A stretch of DNA of 64,000 nucleotides from an uncultured Anaerolineaceae bacterium. GTDB taxonomy: Bacteria > Chloroflexota > Anaerolineae > Anaerolineales > Anaerolineaceae. Under the pieces are notes generated by a model. The model made no database searches and was not told the origin of the DNA. It was given only the letters and a program-made list of their open reading frames with translations. Positions 1 to 9,572 of the stretch are shown here, piece after piece. How positions within the stretch are numbered: the first letter of the stretch is position 1; each line of letters starts with the position of its first letter. A program made the position numbers and the translations under genes. The stretch covers positions 1-64,000 of the forward strand of contig CALIHP010000019.1 in the NCBI GenBank assembly GCA_938020565.1. Reading direction: 5' to 3'.

Positions 1-1
1 T

Positions 2-376
2 TATGTTGGTTTTTCAGTATCAGGATTAATCGGTGCGATATTAGCTCCAACAGCAATAGTACTTCCATCAGTGATTATAATAATTGCAATTTCAAAAGCA
101 TTGACAAAATTTAAAGAAGCTGCATTAGTACAAAAAATTTTTTATGGATTACGTCCCGCATCAATAGGTCTTATTGTAGCAGCAGGTTTAGGAGTAGCTA
201 AAATAACACTTTTAAATTTACCAAAATATAAAATTACTCAGAATTTAATTGATATATTAAATTATAAGTCAATAATTCTAGCATTAGTTATTTTTGGAAT
301 AATGAAAAAATTTGATTTACATCCGATTGTGTTAATTTTAATTGCAGCTATTATTGGAATAGCGTTTAAATTTTAA
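2..376 (+). CDS. Chromate transporter (ChrA family), C-terminal fragment
   Basis: The frame is open to the left edge, so only the last 124 residues are present. The piece has the pattern of the CHR family: a glycine- and proline-containing segment ending in APTAIVLPS, then hydrophobic helices, an FYGLRPASIGLI stretch (the family usually has a G-x-RPA-x-x-G motif here) and a last helix ending in GIAFKF. ChrA proteins are inner-membrane chromate or sulfate antiporters, often encoded as two half-length genes in Firmicutes and Fusobacteria. Base composition is much more AT-rich than everything to its right, so it probably does not belong to the same genome as the rest of the window. Family assignment is fairly sure, substrate is not. 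Confidence 0.7.
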   Translation, partial: YVGFSVSGLIGAILAPTAIVLPSVIIIIAISKALTKFKEAALVQKIFYGLRPASIGLIVAAGLGVAKITLLNLPKYKITQNLIDILNYKSIILALVIFGIMKKFDLHPIVLILIAAIIGIAFKF

Positions 377-473
377 TTAATAATTAATGCAAAAACAAAA
401 TATTTATTAATTTTACTATCCAAAGCACAAATTGTCAACAAACGAGCGCTATGTATATAGCCAAAAACAAATA

Positions 474-1382
474 CTATGATTTAATCTTATACTTGAGAGT
501 TTCCTTGATTTTATCAACGATTTCGCCGTGATCGACTATCCTCAGATCAGGGTAGGATTTAAGAATTCTACCAGTCCCGAAGAACTTAGTCTTACGCATA
601 TTTTTGTAAAATTCTTCTCTTGCAAGCTCATAGTCTCGCTTCATATCTTCAAGCTCCTTTGCAACCTCAGCCCTTCTGTCTGCAGCTGCATCCCTAATTT
701 CAGCTTCAAATGAGGTGCTTTCGGCTCTATAAGCATCAACCTTTTCCTTAGCGCTTATTGCATCATCACCTATTCTAGTGCTAAGTGAGTCACTAAATTC
801 AGTCATTGATTTTTTCATATCATCAAGGCGCGTAATTTTTTTGTTAAGTCCGAGCGTGATAAGTACAGAGACAGCGAAGTCTGAAATAAACGTAATATAT
901 GCTATAAGAAGCAATATTATCCCAAATATAGATGTACCCAGGTCCCCGAATACTGCCTCTACAAATGGCTGTATTCGCCTCACTACAATCAAAATTCCAA
1001 ATCCCCATATAATGCTGAATTCTAGACAAATATATCCATGATAGTTAAATGGTTTCGAAGTATAATCCCACCATCTAGCATGAAATATTTTTAAAAGCGC
1101 ATATCCTCCGACTAACTCAAGCATTGTGGATAGCAACATACCAAGGAGAAACACCTGTAAATCTGAAGTAAATGAACTATGGTCTAATCCAAGCGCCTTT
1201 ACAAGAAGGATAACAAAAAGCGAACCAAAACCGTATATCGGACAAATAGGTCCATTTAAAAATCCTCTGTTTACGACAATTCCTTTACTTATTGCTTGAT
1301 AGATAACTTCTGTAATCCAGCCGATTACTGCATATACTAGAAAAAATATTGCAATATCAGTCAGTATATATCCAGCTATCAT
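474..1382 (-). CDS. CmpB-like (DUF1113 family) multi-pass membrane protein
   Basis: 302 residues. The N-terminal half carries about five hydrophobic segments with family signatures: VIGWITEVIYQ, VNRGFLNGPICPIYGFGS, and ARWWDYTSKPFNYHGYICL. These identify the putative ABC-transporter type IV (CmpB) membrane family of Firmicutes, whose substrate is unknown. The C-terminal third (from about residue 185) is soluble, rich in charged residues and alternating heptads, so probably a cytoplasmic coiled coil. It lies 11 bases downstream of the polyphosphate kinase gene on the same strand, so the two are likely co-transcribed with the Ppx/GppA gene upstream. Its role in polyphosphate metabolism is not established. 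Confidence 0.75.
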   Translation of the reverse strand: MIAGYILTDIAIFFLVYAVIGWITEVIYQAISKGIVVNRGFLNGPICPIYGFGSLFVILLVKALGLDHSSFTSDLQVFLLGMLLSTMLELVGGYALLKIFHARWWDYTSKPFNYHGYICLEFSIIWGFGILIVVRRIQPFVEAVFGDLGTSIFGIILLLIAYITFISDFAVSVLITLGLNKKITRLDDMKKSMTEFSDSLSTRIGDDAISAKEKVDAYRAESTSFEAEIRDAAADRRAEVAKELEDMKRDYELAREEFYKNMRKTKFFGTGRILKSYPDLRIVDHGEIVDKIKETLKYKIKS

Positions 1383-1393
1383 AGTCCCTCCCT

Positions 1394-3457
1394 TTAATTG
1401 CGATCTCCAAATTCCTTTAAGAGCCTTTCCTGACTATCGAACATTATACCATTAGAAGCGATATTAACATATCTCCCGTCTGAAAATAAGTACTTAGCCC
1501 TGGTGTTATCCATCATATTCATACGCATAATTAACTTTATCTTTGCAATACAAGTTTCATCCGTTATAGGAAAAGCTAGCTCAAAACGTTTATCCATATT
1601 TCTGTTCATAATATCAGCCGATGAAATATACACACGTTCATCTGAACCACTACCGAATATATATACGCGAGAATGCTCTAAGAACCTGCCTACAATGCTT
1701 ATTATTTGAATATTATCGGTATATTCTTCTACACCAGGCAGGAGTGTACAAATTCCTCTAACTATCATGCGCACTTTAACACCGGCCTGTGATGCCTCAG
1801 ATAGCTTTTCTACTATGTAACGGTCTGAAATTGAATTTACTTTTATAAAAATTCTTCCTTTGCATCCCTTCGCGCATTCACGCTCAATTAACTCAATAAG
1901 CCTCTTTCTCATGCAAGAAGGTGATGTAATTATATATCTAAATTGATTATCAATAATTCCTTCGATGGCATTATCGAATAGAGTTGAAACCTCCTCACCA
2001 AGTATACGGTTTGATGTTATAATTGAAAAATCAGTATACTGGCGTGCTGTAGTTTCGTTATAATTCCCGGTCCCAACCTGCGTAATGATTTCTTGCTCTC
2101 CAATTTTACTAAAGGATTTTTTAAAGACAATCTGACATGCCTTAAAATGCGACTTAAATCGCTTAGTTCCGTAATATACTTCACATCCAGAATCTTTAAG
2201 TTTTTTTGCCCAATCTACGTTATTGGCCTCGTCAAACCTGGCCCTGAGTTCAATAAGTACTCTAACACGCTTACCATTATTAGCAGCTTTTATCAAATAT
2301 TCGATAATTCTAGGATGACTGGTCATTCTATAAATACTGATTTTAATTTCTTTGACTTTACTATGGCTCGCAGCTTCTCTTAAAAGTTCAAGCAAGTTAT
2401 CCATTGAATCGTAAGGATATGCATCGAGCAAATCTCTTTCCATTGTCAGATTTATAATATTGGCTCTAACCTTTTTCTCTGAATTTGTCTTACGTAATTC
2501 AGGAAATGAGTTATTCAAAACTACGTGCCCTGATAGATGCTCCTTTAAAGAGCCTAGGTGACTTAAAGAATGAATAGTGGAACAAAGAACTAATTCCTCA
2601 TTTGAAAGCTTAAGAATATCTTTCAAATCATTATAGAGACTATTATCAACGCATTCTGAATATGCAAATGCTCCTACAAACTCTGAATTCCCACGCTTAT
2701 CAAGCATCTTCTTTATTCTTTCTATTGCGCTAGCTCCAAGATTGAAATTGTCATATTCAAAGTCTATATCAGCATTTCTAAAAGCTGTAAATGCGATAAA
2801 TCCTTTTGGTTCAAATGGGAAACATATATTATTTAGATATAATCTGACGAGCTCTAAAGGAAGTAATAAATTAATACCTTGCGAATTTCGAACAATTACA
2901 CCTTTTAGAAGTGGCTCTGGAATTTCAATCATCATCAGTTTTCTGCTATTATCCGTAGAAGTATCAACAATAATATAGTGATTCCCGTCTTTTATGTTTT
3001 CCGAAATATCTCTTTTATCAATAAATTGCGGCTTAAAACTCGATGAAAACTTCATAAGAAACTGCCCATCAACAAAGTCGTAATCGGATTCTTTCAAATC
3101 TTTATAAGAACCACAGAGCACACCTATTTCTCGAAGTCCTTTGTAAATATGATCATTTACTATTTCAGCATGTTCATTAATTATGCGTATTTCACGCCAT
3201 ATATAATGAATCTGCTCATCTATGGTAAGACCAGACATTGTGTCTCGCGCTAGCGAATCAATCTTTCTAACGTTGTTCAAACTACCAATACGTACACGAA
3301 TAAATTCTGCTAGATTTTTTTCGTAAATCAATCTAAATTTTACTCTTTCAAGAATCGGATTCCTGGTATTTGCAGCTTCATTTAATACTCTCTCGTTAAA
3401 CTTAAGCCACGAGAGATCTCGGTTCTGTGTAAAACCTTCAAGATAAAGCTCACTCAT
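1394..3457 (-). CDS. ppk1: Polyphosphate kinase (PPK1)
   Basis: 687 residues, the usual PPK1 length. It reversibly moves the terminal phosphate of ATP onto polyphosphate chains. Visible hallmarks: the N-terminal RDLSWLKFNERVL segment, the KSHFKAC segment with a histidine near residue 436 that matches the autophosphorylated His435 of the E. coli enzyme, GTGNYNETTARQYTD, and GRFLEHSR with a second conserved histidine near 594. The catalytic domains are of phospholipase-D fold. It sits 13 bases downstream of a Ppx/GppA phosphatase gene and directly before a CmpB-like gene, a polyphosphate synthesis and breakdown cluster. Composition is Firmicutes-like and unlike the GC-rich bulk of the window. 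Confidence 0.93.
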   Translation of the reverse strand: MSELYLEGFTQNRDLSWLKFNERVLNEAANTRNPILERVKFRLIYEKNLAEFIRVRIGSLNNVRKIDSLARDTMSGLTIDEQIHYIWREIRIINEHAEIVNDHIYKGLREIGVLCGSYKDLKESDYDFVDGQFLMKFSSSFKPQFIDKRDISENIKDGNHYIIVDTSTDNSRKLMMIEIPEPLLKGVIVRNSQGINLLLPLELVRLYLNNICFPFEPKGFIAFTAFRNADIDFEYDNFNLGASAIERIKKMLDKRGNSEFVGAFAYSECVDNSLYNDLKDILKLSNEELVLCSTIHSLSHLGSLKEHLSGHVVLNNSFPELRKTNSEKKVRANIINLTMERDLLDAYPYDSMDNLLELLREAASHSKVKEIKISIYRMTSHPRIIEYLIKAANNGKRVRVLIELRARFDEANNVDWAKKLKDSGCEVYYGTKRFKSHFKACQIVFKKSFSKIGEQEIITQVGTGNYNETTARQYTDFSIITSNRILGEEVSTLFDNAIEGIIDNQFRYIITSPSCMRKRLIELIERECAKGCKGRIFIKVNSISDRYIVEKLSEASQAGVKVRMIVRGICTLLPGVEEYTDNIQIISIVGRFLEHSRVYIFGSGSDERVYISSADIMNRNMDKRFELAFPITDETCIAKIKLIMRMNMMDNTRAKYLFSDGRYVNIASNGIMFDSQERLLKEFGDRN

Positions 3458-3470
3458 AGATACGCCTCTC

Positions 3471-4382
3471 TTAATTATTCAAATCTTCCAGCTTTTTCAT
3501 CAGAAAGCCCTCTCTTACTCCCGATTCGGAGACAGTTATTTCATCGTAACCTAGTTTGTCCATAATCGTCTTCTGTATACACATACCTGTGACAAGTGAC
3601 TGAACACGCTCTGGCTTTACTTTTAGTAACGTTCTGATAAATTCCCTTTGATTAGTAAAATATAGTTCAAACAGCTCGTCATACTCTCTTGCAGAAAGTG
3701 TAGCCGTACTCTTGCTCCTATCCAAAAGCTTATTTGCGAGCTTACATGTGGCTCGGACAGTACCTCCAATCGCATATACATGCCCTGGTGAAGCTTTAAC
3801 ATCTTCTGGAATACACAGCTTCAAAAGCAGATTCTCAGTTTCTTCCTTAATCGATGTTAACTCTTCTTCTGTAGGAAATATTCCATCAACATGTCGATGA
3901 TAAGCATTGAGAGATCCTATTGGCATAGTATCAGCAAAAATTATCTCATCCCCTGTAAATAAAGATATTTCTGTGCTACCCCCACCACAATCTGTAAGCA
4001 TTCCAGTAGCATCTCCGATATCCTTCATTATGCCGTAGTAATCGTATCTAGCCTCATCCTGACCTGTTATTACATCTACTTCAAATCCGACTTCATCCTT
4101 GATGCGTGCGACAATTTCTTTTTTATTCTTAATTTCTCTTATGCTTGCAGTAGCTATTGCAAATACGAGGACGTCAGACATTCCGTCTACTGCAATTCTA
4201 AACTGTTTGAGTGCGTCAATCATTACTTCTACTCCTTCTGCACTCATCTCATTATCATTTATATATCCAGCAATTCCACATGAAATCTTGTTGCTCATAA
4301 TCTGACTGAAAGAACTATCAGCCCCTATGTTATAAACCGCCATTCTTATCGTGTTAGAACCAATATCAATTATTACGTACAT
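3471..4382 (-). CDS. Exopolyphosphatase / guanosine pentaphosphatase family protein (Ppx/GppA)
   Basis: 303 residues, the short form of the family (actin-like ATPase fold, two ribonuclease-H-like subdomains, no C-terminal HD domain). Phosphate-binding motifs are visible: IDIGSNTIRMAV at residues 5-16 and a TDCGGGSTEIS segment near residue 130 (commonly DIGGGSTE). It should hydrolyse terminal phosphates from polyphosphate or pppGpp. First gene of the minus-strand cluster with ppk1 13 bases downstream, so it likely opposes that kinase. Which of the two substrates dominates cannot be told from sequence. Confidence 0.88.
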   Translation of the reverse strand: MYVIIDIGSNTIRMAVYNIGADSSFSQIMSNKISCGIAGYINDNEMSAEGVEVMIDALKQFRIAVDGMSDVLVFAIATASIREIKNKKEIVARIKDEVGFEVDVITGQDEARYDYYGIMKDIGDATGMLTDCGGGSTEISLFTGDEIIFADTMPIGSLNAYHRHVDGIFPTEEELTSIKEETENLLLKLCIPEDVKASPGHVYAIGGTVRATCKLANKLLDRSKSTATLSAREYDELFELYFTNQREFIRTLLKVKPERVQSLVTGMCIQKTIMDKLGYDEITVSESGVREGFLMKKLEDLNN

Positions 4383-4485
4383 ATATACATTACCCTTCGT
4401 GTTTTATTAGTCGTAGTCATTCTAACAAAATTAATAGTATTTATAAACAAAAATCACAATTTAAAATTTGTTTTTTGTTTAATAA

Positions 4486-4520
4486 CAATAAAACAGAGTG
4501 CGCACCCATGCACACTCTGT
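4486..4520 (-). terminator. Rho-independent terminator after the lemA-like gene
   Basis: Arms ACAGAGTG and CACTCTGT enclose a short loop; read on the minus strand the stem is followed by TTTTATTGTT. It sits 30 bases after the LemA stop and closes the DUF2207-LemA pair. Confidence 0.7.
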
Positions 4521-4549
4521 ATCCTAACAATATTACCTTCGATCAATGA

Positions 4550-5113
4550 CTACTTGCTTGTTCCGAAATCTACCTTCACATTTTCACGTTCAGCTTCTGA
4601 CGAAACTTCAAACATTGGCTTCGCTTCATATCCGAACATCCTTGCGATGATTGCTGAAGGAAATACTCTGCATTTTACGTTGAACTTCTTTACAACAGCA
4701 TTGTAGTACTTACGAGAATTAGCGATATCATTCTCAACTGCTTTTAGCTGGTCCATTAGCTCGATAAAGTTCGCATTTGCCTTTAGATCTGGATACGATT
4801 CAGCCACAGCAAACAAGCTTCTTAAAGTACCAGATAGGATATTCTCATTCTCAAGCTTTTCAGCAGTTGTAGAGGAATTTCCAACGGCAGATCTAGCTGC
4901 TGTCACAGCCTTGAGTGTCTCCGATTCATGAGCAGCATACCCTTTTACAGTCTCAACCAGATTCGGAATGAGATCAAATCTCTTCTTGAGATACACATCC
5001 ATAGTCGAGAAAGCTTCATCACAGCTTACAGCCAGCTTTACAAAGCCATTATATGTAGCAATAACCCATAGTAGCAGAAGTACGACCACCGCTAAAACTA
5101 TCCAAATTACCAT
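4550..5113 (-). CDS. lemA: LemA family protein
   Basis: 187 residues with the standard LemA layout: one N-terminal transmembrane helix (residues 2-20), then a mostly helical soluble domain. Diagnostic stretches are ATYNGFVKL, KKRFDLIPNLVETVKGYA, YPDLKANANF and KFNVKCRVFPSAIIA. LemA proteins are small membrane-anchored proteins of unknown biochemical function, very often paired with a TPM-domain or DUF2207 protein. Here the DUF2207 gene is 122 bases upstream on the same strand, the usual partnership. A terminator follows the gene. Confidence 0.9.
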   Translation of the reverse strand: MVIWIVLAVVVLLLLWVIATYNGFVKLAVSCDEAFSTMDVYLKKRFDLIPNLVETVKGYAAHESETLKAVTAARSAVGNSSTTAEKLENENILSGTLRSLFAVAESYPDLKANANFIELMDQLKAVENDIANSRKYYNAVVKKFNVKCRVFPSAIIARMFGYEAKPMFEVSSEAERENVKVDFGTSK

Positions 5114-5235
5114 TTTTACACCTCTTCTTTATTAAAAAGCAATAACTATTAATATCTATTGATTCGTTATATTAGCACATCAGTGCACTTACTTCAACAT
5201 ATGAAACGCACTTAATTAATCTTGTGATACAGCCT

Positions 5236-6804
5236 CTACCAAGAGCCGCCACCACCACCACCGGAGCCTCCGCCAGAGAAACCACCACCTCCAAACCCGC
5301 CGATTCCACCGCCACTATCAGCATGTGCGGCAGCAATTCCAGAATAAGTGCTATGCTGGATGCTGTTCATTATCATATTCATCCTCATATAATCGAACGT
5401 AGTTGCGTTATATGAGCTGAATCCAGCGTGTTCAGGAATCTTGATGGTATTGAATTTATGTATCCATTTATCCGTTAGTCCTAGAACATATGCATAAGGC
5501 AGAATATCGTAGAAGTAAGAAGGTTCGCTTTCTACAAGTTCATTGATTCTATCTAGCTCAGCTGTTTCTATAAATTCTTTAAAACCTAATATCTCTCCAT
5601 AAACCTTGCGGTTGTATTCAGTTCTACTCTGGATATTCGACAATAAGAAAGGCATAGCAACTGTATATACGACGAGTATTATTAATAAGTACATCTCACC
5701 TTCACCTTTGCCGGCAAAATACAATGCGTTTATCAGGGTGCTCATATACACAAAATAAATTAATAGCCATATAATAACCCTAAAAGTTAAACTGCCAGTG
5801 CCTAAAGATTTACGATAGAAGAATGCATCATTTAACTTACGAATTATCAGTAGCCATATTGATGCCCAAACACCCAATACGATGATTATTCCGAATACGG
5901 CCATTATGCCACTATATTCTGAACCAAACAAAACATCGATGGAACCAGCTCTATATGCACTGAACGCAATGCTAAGCATATAACCTATCGCGGCGATAAA
6001 TGTAGCAAAAATCCCCTTCGCATCCGAAGCAGTAGATACAATAGCCTTATCTCCAGTATATCTGTCCTTTAGCTGCGACTTAATCGTGTCATATGACTCT
6101 CCGATTGATTTTCCAGACTCTTTTATGCTAATCGTGCTTCCCACCGCCGGAGCAGATTTTTTATCAAATATTGCATTATACATTTTCTTTACAAATGCCG
6201 GTTCATCGCTCGGTGCTTGTAACGCTTTTATGGTTATTTTTTTCTTCTCCCCTTCAATAATCTGTATATATCCTTTTGATGCTAAGTATAGATATAATGA
6301 AGTAATGTCCTTTTTATCGATCGCACCATCTGCGAGATATCCGAGCTCAGCTGGTGTTATACCTTCAGGCGGATTGAACATTATAGGTGCGACAATATCT
6401 GCGTCCTTCTTTCTTGTAACCTTGATATAAATTAATAATATAAGACAGATGACGAGTACTGCAGCATTTGCGACACTACTCCATGCTTTACTTGGAGCAC
6501 CAACCCAGTAACCATTCGGTGTCTTGACCATCAGCGTTACTCCAGAATTAGAGCTTATAGCAGTATCTTCATATGACAATGTGTTATTCGCTTTGTCATA
6601 TGTCCACTTGCTATTATCCTCAGTAGATGAACCATATGAACCTGCATATCCCTTCATCTCGGTGTATTTGAAATCACTCGGAAGAGAAACTTTGATTGTT
6701 GAAGATGCAATCGATGTTTCCCATTCTGACGGAAGTACATCTACGTAAACGTTGTTCTCTTGATTACTTTGTATATAATTATAAATTTTATATCTATTAT
6801 CATG
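5236..6804 (-). pseudogene. DUF2207 membrane protein, 5'-truncated at the compositional junction
   Basis: A methionine at 6657 opens a 473-residue frame, but family-like sequence continues upstream without a break to about 6795 (RYKIYNYIQ, VYVDVLPSEWETSI, typical of the extracellular DUF2207 domain). An in-frame stop lies at 6805-6807. Intact DUF2207 proteins begin about 100 residues earlier with a signal peptide, so the N-terminus is missing. The remainder has the C-terminal half of the extracellular domain, a membrane helix, a cytoplasmic winged-helix-like part, two or three more helices, and a glycine-rich tail ending GGGGGGSW, a common end in this family. It partners with the LemA gene downstream. 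The break coincides with the change to GC-rich sequence, which points to an artificial or recombination join. Confidence 0.8.
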
Positions 6805-6944
6805 CTACACAATTTCAGGGCGTCCCGGATCCGGCAGCCTCTTTCTATCCCCACCATGGTTCCCATCCCCAATCGCCCGCCCGGCGCAAGCCCGGGGCCG
6901 CATATTTTTCTGCGCTTCATCTCGGCGGTCGGACAGCCTTGCTG

Positions 6945-6950
6945 TATAAT
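6945..6950 (+). promoter_or_regulatory. Candidate -10 box for leuS
   Basis: A perfect TATAAT lies 38 bases before the leuS start codon. No good -35 hexamer stands at the right distance, so this is a suggestion based on the -10 alone. Confidence 0.4.
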
Positions 6951-6987
6951 GAGAAAGAATTTCAAAAATAGACGTCCTGGAGGCAGT

Positions 6988-9447
6988 ATGGATAAAACGA
7001 TCGTTCCGATTTATGATCCGGCAAAAATTGAAAAGAAATGGCATGGGTTATGGGAGGAAAATCGTCTGGATAATTCCGATATTGACCTGACCAAACCGAA
7101 ACATTACGCGCTGACGATGCTCCCCTATCCATCGGGGAATCTTCATATCGGCCACTGGTACGCGATTACCCCGTCCGACGCGCACGCGCGCTTCATGCGG
7201 ATGCAGGGGTATAACGTTTTATTTCCGATGGGATTCGACGCGTTCGGACTCCCCGCCGAAAACGCCGCGATTAAACATAATATCCACCCGGCAGAATGGA
7301 CATTTAAAAATATCGACCACATGCGCGATCAGCTTAAATCGATGGGGTGCATGTTTGACTGGCGCCGCGAGATTATCAGTGCGAAGCCCGAATATTACCG
7401 CTGGACGCAATGGTTTTTCATTCAGCTGCTGAAAAACGGGCTGGCGTATCAGAAATTCTCGCCAGTCGACTGGTGCCCCATGTGCAACACGACGCTCGCA
7501 CGGGAACAGGTCTGGGGCGACGATCGGCATTGCGAACGCTGCGGAACGCCGGTTATCAAGAAAAACCTGAACCAATGGTACTTCAGAACGACCCGATACG
7601 CCGACCAGCTCCTCGATTTTTCCGGAATGGACTGGCCCGAACGCGTTCGAACGCTTCAGACGAACTGGATCGGACGGTCCGAAGGCGCGTCCGTGACGTT
7701 CAAAACCGAATCCGGCGATCCGCTCGTCGTATTCACGACCCGGCCCGATACGCTCTGGGGCGCGACGTTCATGGTCCTCGCCCCGGAACATCCGCTGGTC
7801 GGGAAGCTCACAACCCAGGCGCAGAAGGCGGCGATCGGCGCCTATATCGAAGAAGCAGCGCGGCAAACGGATATTCAGCGCGAAGCGGAAGGCCGGGAAA
7901 AAACCGGCGTCTTCACCGGTTCCTACGCGATCAACCCGGTCAACGGGAAGCGGATCCCGATCTGGATCGCTGACTATGTCCTGATGGGATATGGAACCGG
8001 GGCGATTATGGCGGTCCCGGCGCATGACCAGCGCGATTTCGATTTCGCGAGGAAATTCGGGCTCGAAATAATCGTCGTCGTTCAGCCGGATGGAATGGAG
8101 ACCCTCGATGGACAGACGATGAGCGAGGCCGTCCCGGCGCAGGGGAAGCTCGTCAATTCCGCCGAGATGAACGGCGTTTCCGGCGACGAAGCGATACCGC
8201 GCGTGATCGCCTGGCTCGAAGAGAAAGGAATCGGCGAACGGAAGATTACTTATCGTCTCCGTGACTGGCTGATCAGCCGGCAGCGCTACTGGGGAACGCC
8301 AATCCCGATCATCTACTGTCCAGAGCATGGCGCTGTTCCCGTTCCCGAGGACCAGCTTCCAGTCAAACTCCCGGACGACGTCCAATGGACCCCAACCGGC
8401 GAAAGCCCGCTCAAACTGCATCCAACCTGGAAATACACGAAGTGCCCGATCTGTGGGCGAGACGCGGAACGCGAGACCGATACGCTGGATACGTTCCTCT
8501 GTTCCAGCTGGTACCATCTTGGATACCTCAGTCCATATTATCATGACTATCCGTTCGCGCAGAAGGAATACGATTATTGGATGCCGGTCGACGTCTACAC
8601 CGGCGGTATCGAGCATGCGACTATGCACTTGATCTATACGCGATTCTTTCATAAAGCCGGACGCGATATCGGCGTTATGAAAGGCAAGGAACCGATGATC
8701 GCGCTCCGGAATCAGGGAATCGTCCTCGGAGAAGACAGCGAAAAAATGTCGAAGAGCCGCGGGAACGTCGTCGATCCGGATAAACTCGTCGAGTTTTACG
8801 GCGCCGATACCGTACGCGCGTACCTGATGTTCTTTGCCCGCTGGGAACTGGGCGCTCCCTGGAACAGCTCCGGAATCGAAGGCAGCTCGCGTTGGATTCG
8901 CCGGACCTGGTCCACGATCCTCGAACCGGCGGATAACGACAGCGCAGCGGACGAAGATACGCTCCGCGAACTTCGCCGCAAGGTACATCAGACGCTGAAA
9001 TCGGTCACGCGTGATTTCGAATCGTTCTCGTTCAATACGATCGTATCCAGCCTGATGGAACTGCTGAATAAGATGATCAAAGCGAAACAGGCCGGCGCGT
9101 TCAGGACGGAAGCCTGGGACGAAGCGGTCGAAATTTACCTGAAAATGATGGCGCCGATCGCGCCGCATATCACCGAAGAGCTCTGGTCGCTTCTCGGAAA
9201 ATCCGGCTCGATCCACGTTCAGCACTGGCCCGAACTCGACGCTGAAGCCGCGAAAGCCGACGAAATAACGCTCGTCGTTCAGGTCAACGGCAAGCTCCGC
9301 GACCGGATCACGCTCCCCGCAGAGTATGCCGAAGCCGAAGCGAAAGCCGCCGCGCTCGAAAGCGCGAACGTCAAGGCCGCGCTGGCAGGACACGAACCGA
9401 AGAAAATCATCGTAGTCCCCGGAAAGCTGGTCAATATCGTCGGATAA
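6988..9447 (+). CDS. leuS: Leucyl-tRNA synthetase
   Basis: Charges tRNA-Leu with leucine; class I aminoacyl-tRNA synthetase. The frame is open from 6760, but the start is placed at ATG 6988 because a GGAGG stands five bases before it and the protein then begins with the normal IVPIYDPAKIEKKW. That gives 819 residues, usual for bacterial LeuRS. Visible: the HIGH motif (NLHIGHW, near residue 54), the zinc-ribbon cysteines WCPMCNTTLA and CERCGTPV, the CP1 editing domain with FTTRPDTLWGATFMVLAPEHP, the KMSKS loop (near 586) and the C-terminal VQVNGKLRD segment. First gene of the GC-rich part. A bidirectional terminator follows. Confidence 0.97.
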   Translation: MDKTIVPIYDPAKIEKKWHGLWEENRLDNSDIDLTKPKHYALTMLPYPSGNLHIGHWYAITPSDAHARFMRMQGYNVLFPMGFDAFGLPAENAAIKHNIHPAEWTFKNIDHMRDQLKSMGCMFDWRREIISAKPEYYRWTQWFFIQLLKNGLAYQKFSPVDWCPMCNTTLAREQVWGDDRHCERCGTPVIKKNLNQWYFRTTRYADQLLDFSGMDWPERVRTLQTNWIGRSEGASVTFKTESGDPLVVFTTRPDTLWGATFMVLAPEHPLVGKLTTQAQKAAIGAYIEEAARQTDIQREAEGREKTGVFTGSYAINPVNGKRIPIWIADYVLMGYGTGAIMAVPAHDQRDFDFARKFGLEIIVVVQPDGMETLDGQTMSEAVPAQGKLVNSAEMNGVSGDEAIPRVIAWLEEKGIGERKITYRLRDWLISRQRYWGTPIPIIYCPEHGAVPVPEDQLPVKLPDDVQWTPTGESPLKLHPTWKYTKCPICGRDAERETDTLDTFLCSSWYHLGYLSPYYHDYPFAQKEYDYWMPVDVYTGGIEHATMHLIYTRFFHKAGRDIGVMKGKEPMIALRNQGIVLGEDSEKMSKSRGNVVDPDKLVEFYGADTVRAYLMFFARWELGAPWNSSGIEGSSRWIRRTWSTILEPADNDSAADEDTLRELRRKVHQTLKSVTRDFESFSFNTIVSSLMELLNKMIKAKQAGAFRTEAWDEAVEIYLKMMAPIAPHITEELWSLLGKSGSIHVQHWPELDAEAAKADEITLVVQVNGKLRDRITLPAEYAEAEAKAAALESANVKAALAGHEPKKIIVVPGKLVNIVG

Positions 9448-9469
9448 TCCCGAAAGCGACGAAAAGAAA

Positions 9470-9506
9470 AAAACTGCGCTGATCAGAAAACAGCGCAGTT
9501 TTGCTT
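9470..9506. terminator. Bidirectional rho-independent terminator between leuS and the SDR gene
   Basis: Twelve-base arms AAAACTGCGCTG and CAGCGCAGTTTT with a nine-base loop. T-rich sequence follows the stem on both strands, so it can serve the convergent leuS and SDR transcripts. Confidence 0.85.
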
Positions 9507-9572
9507 TACCTCAATTTTATCCGCACATCCGCCTGAATCAGTCCACTCGGAGCCCGTTCGTCCTGATCCCTG

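Larger units (their letters stand above)
1..6810. other. Compositionally foreign left block (probable chimeric join or transferred segment)
   Basis: The first 376 bases are extremely AT-rich and use codons such as tta, aaa and att almost exclusively. Positions 474 to about 6,800 are moderately AT-rich. From about 6,815 the sequence turns abruptly GC-rich and stays so apart from the 53-59 kb island. The change falls inside a DUF2207 coding region, whose reading frame runs into a stop at 6805-6807 just after recognisable family sequence, so the gene has lost its 5' part at the boundary. Two compositional steps in 7 kb, each next to a truncated gene, suggest that contigs from three organisms were joined; horizontal transfer is the alternative. 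Inference from composition and gene truncation. Confidence 0.65.

Noticed and set aside
7219..9393. 724-codon minus-strand open frame opposite leuS
   Set aside because: Arg/Phe-rich antisense shadow; leuS is complete and has all motifs on the other strand.
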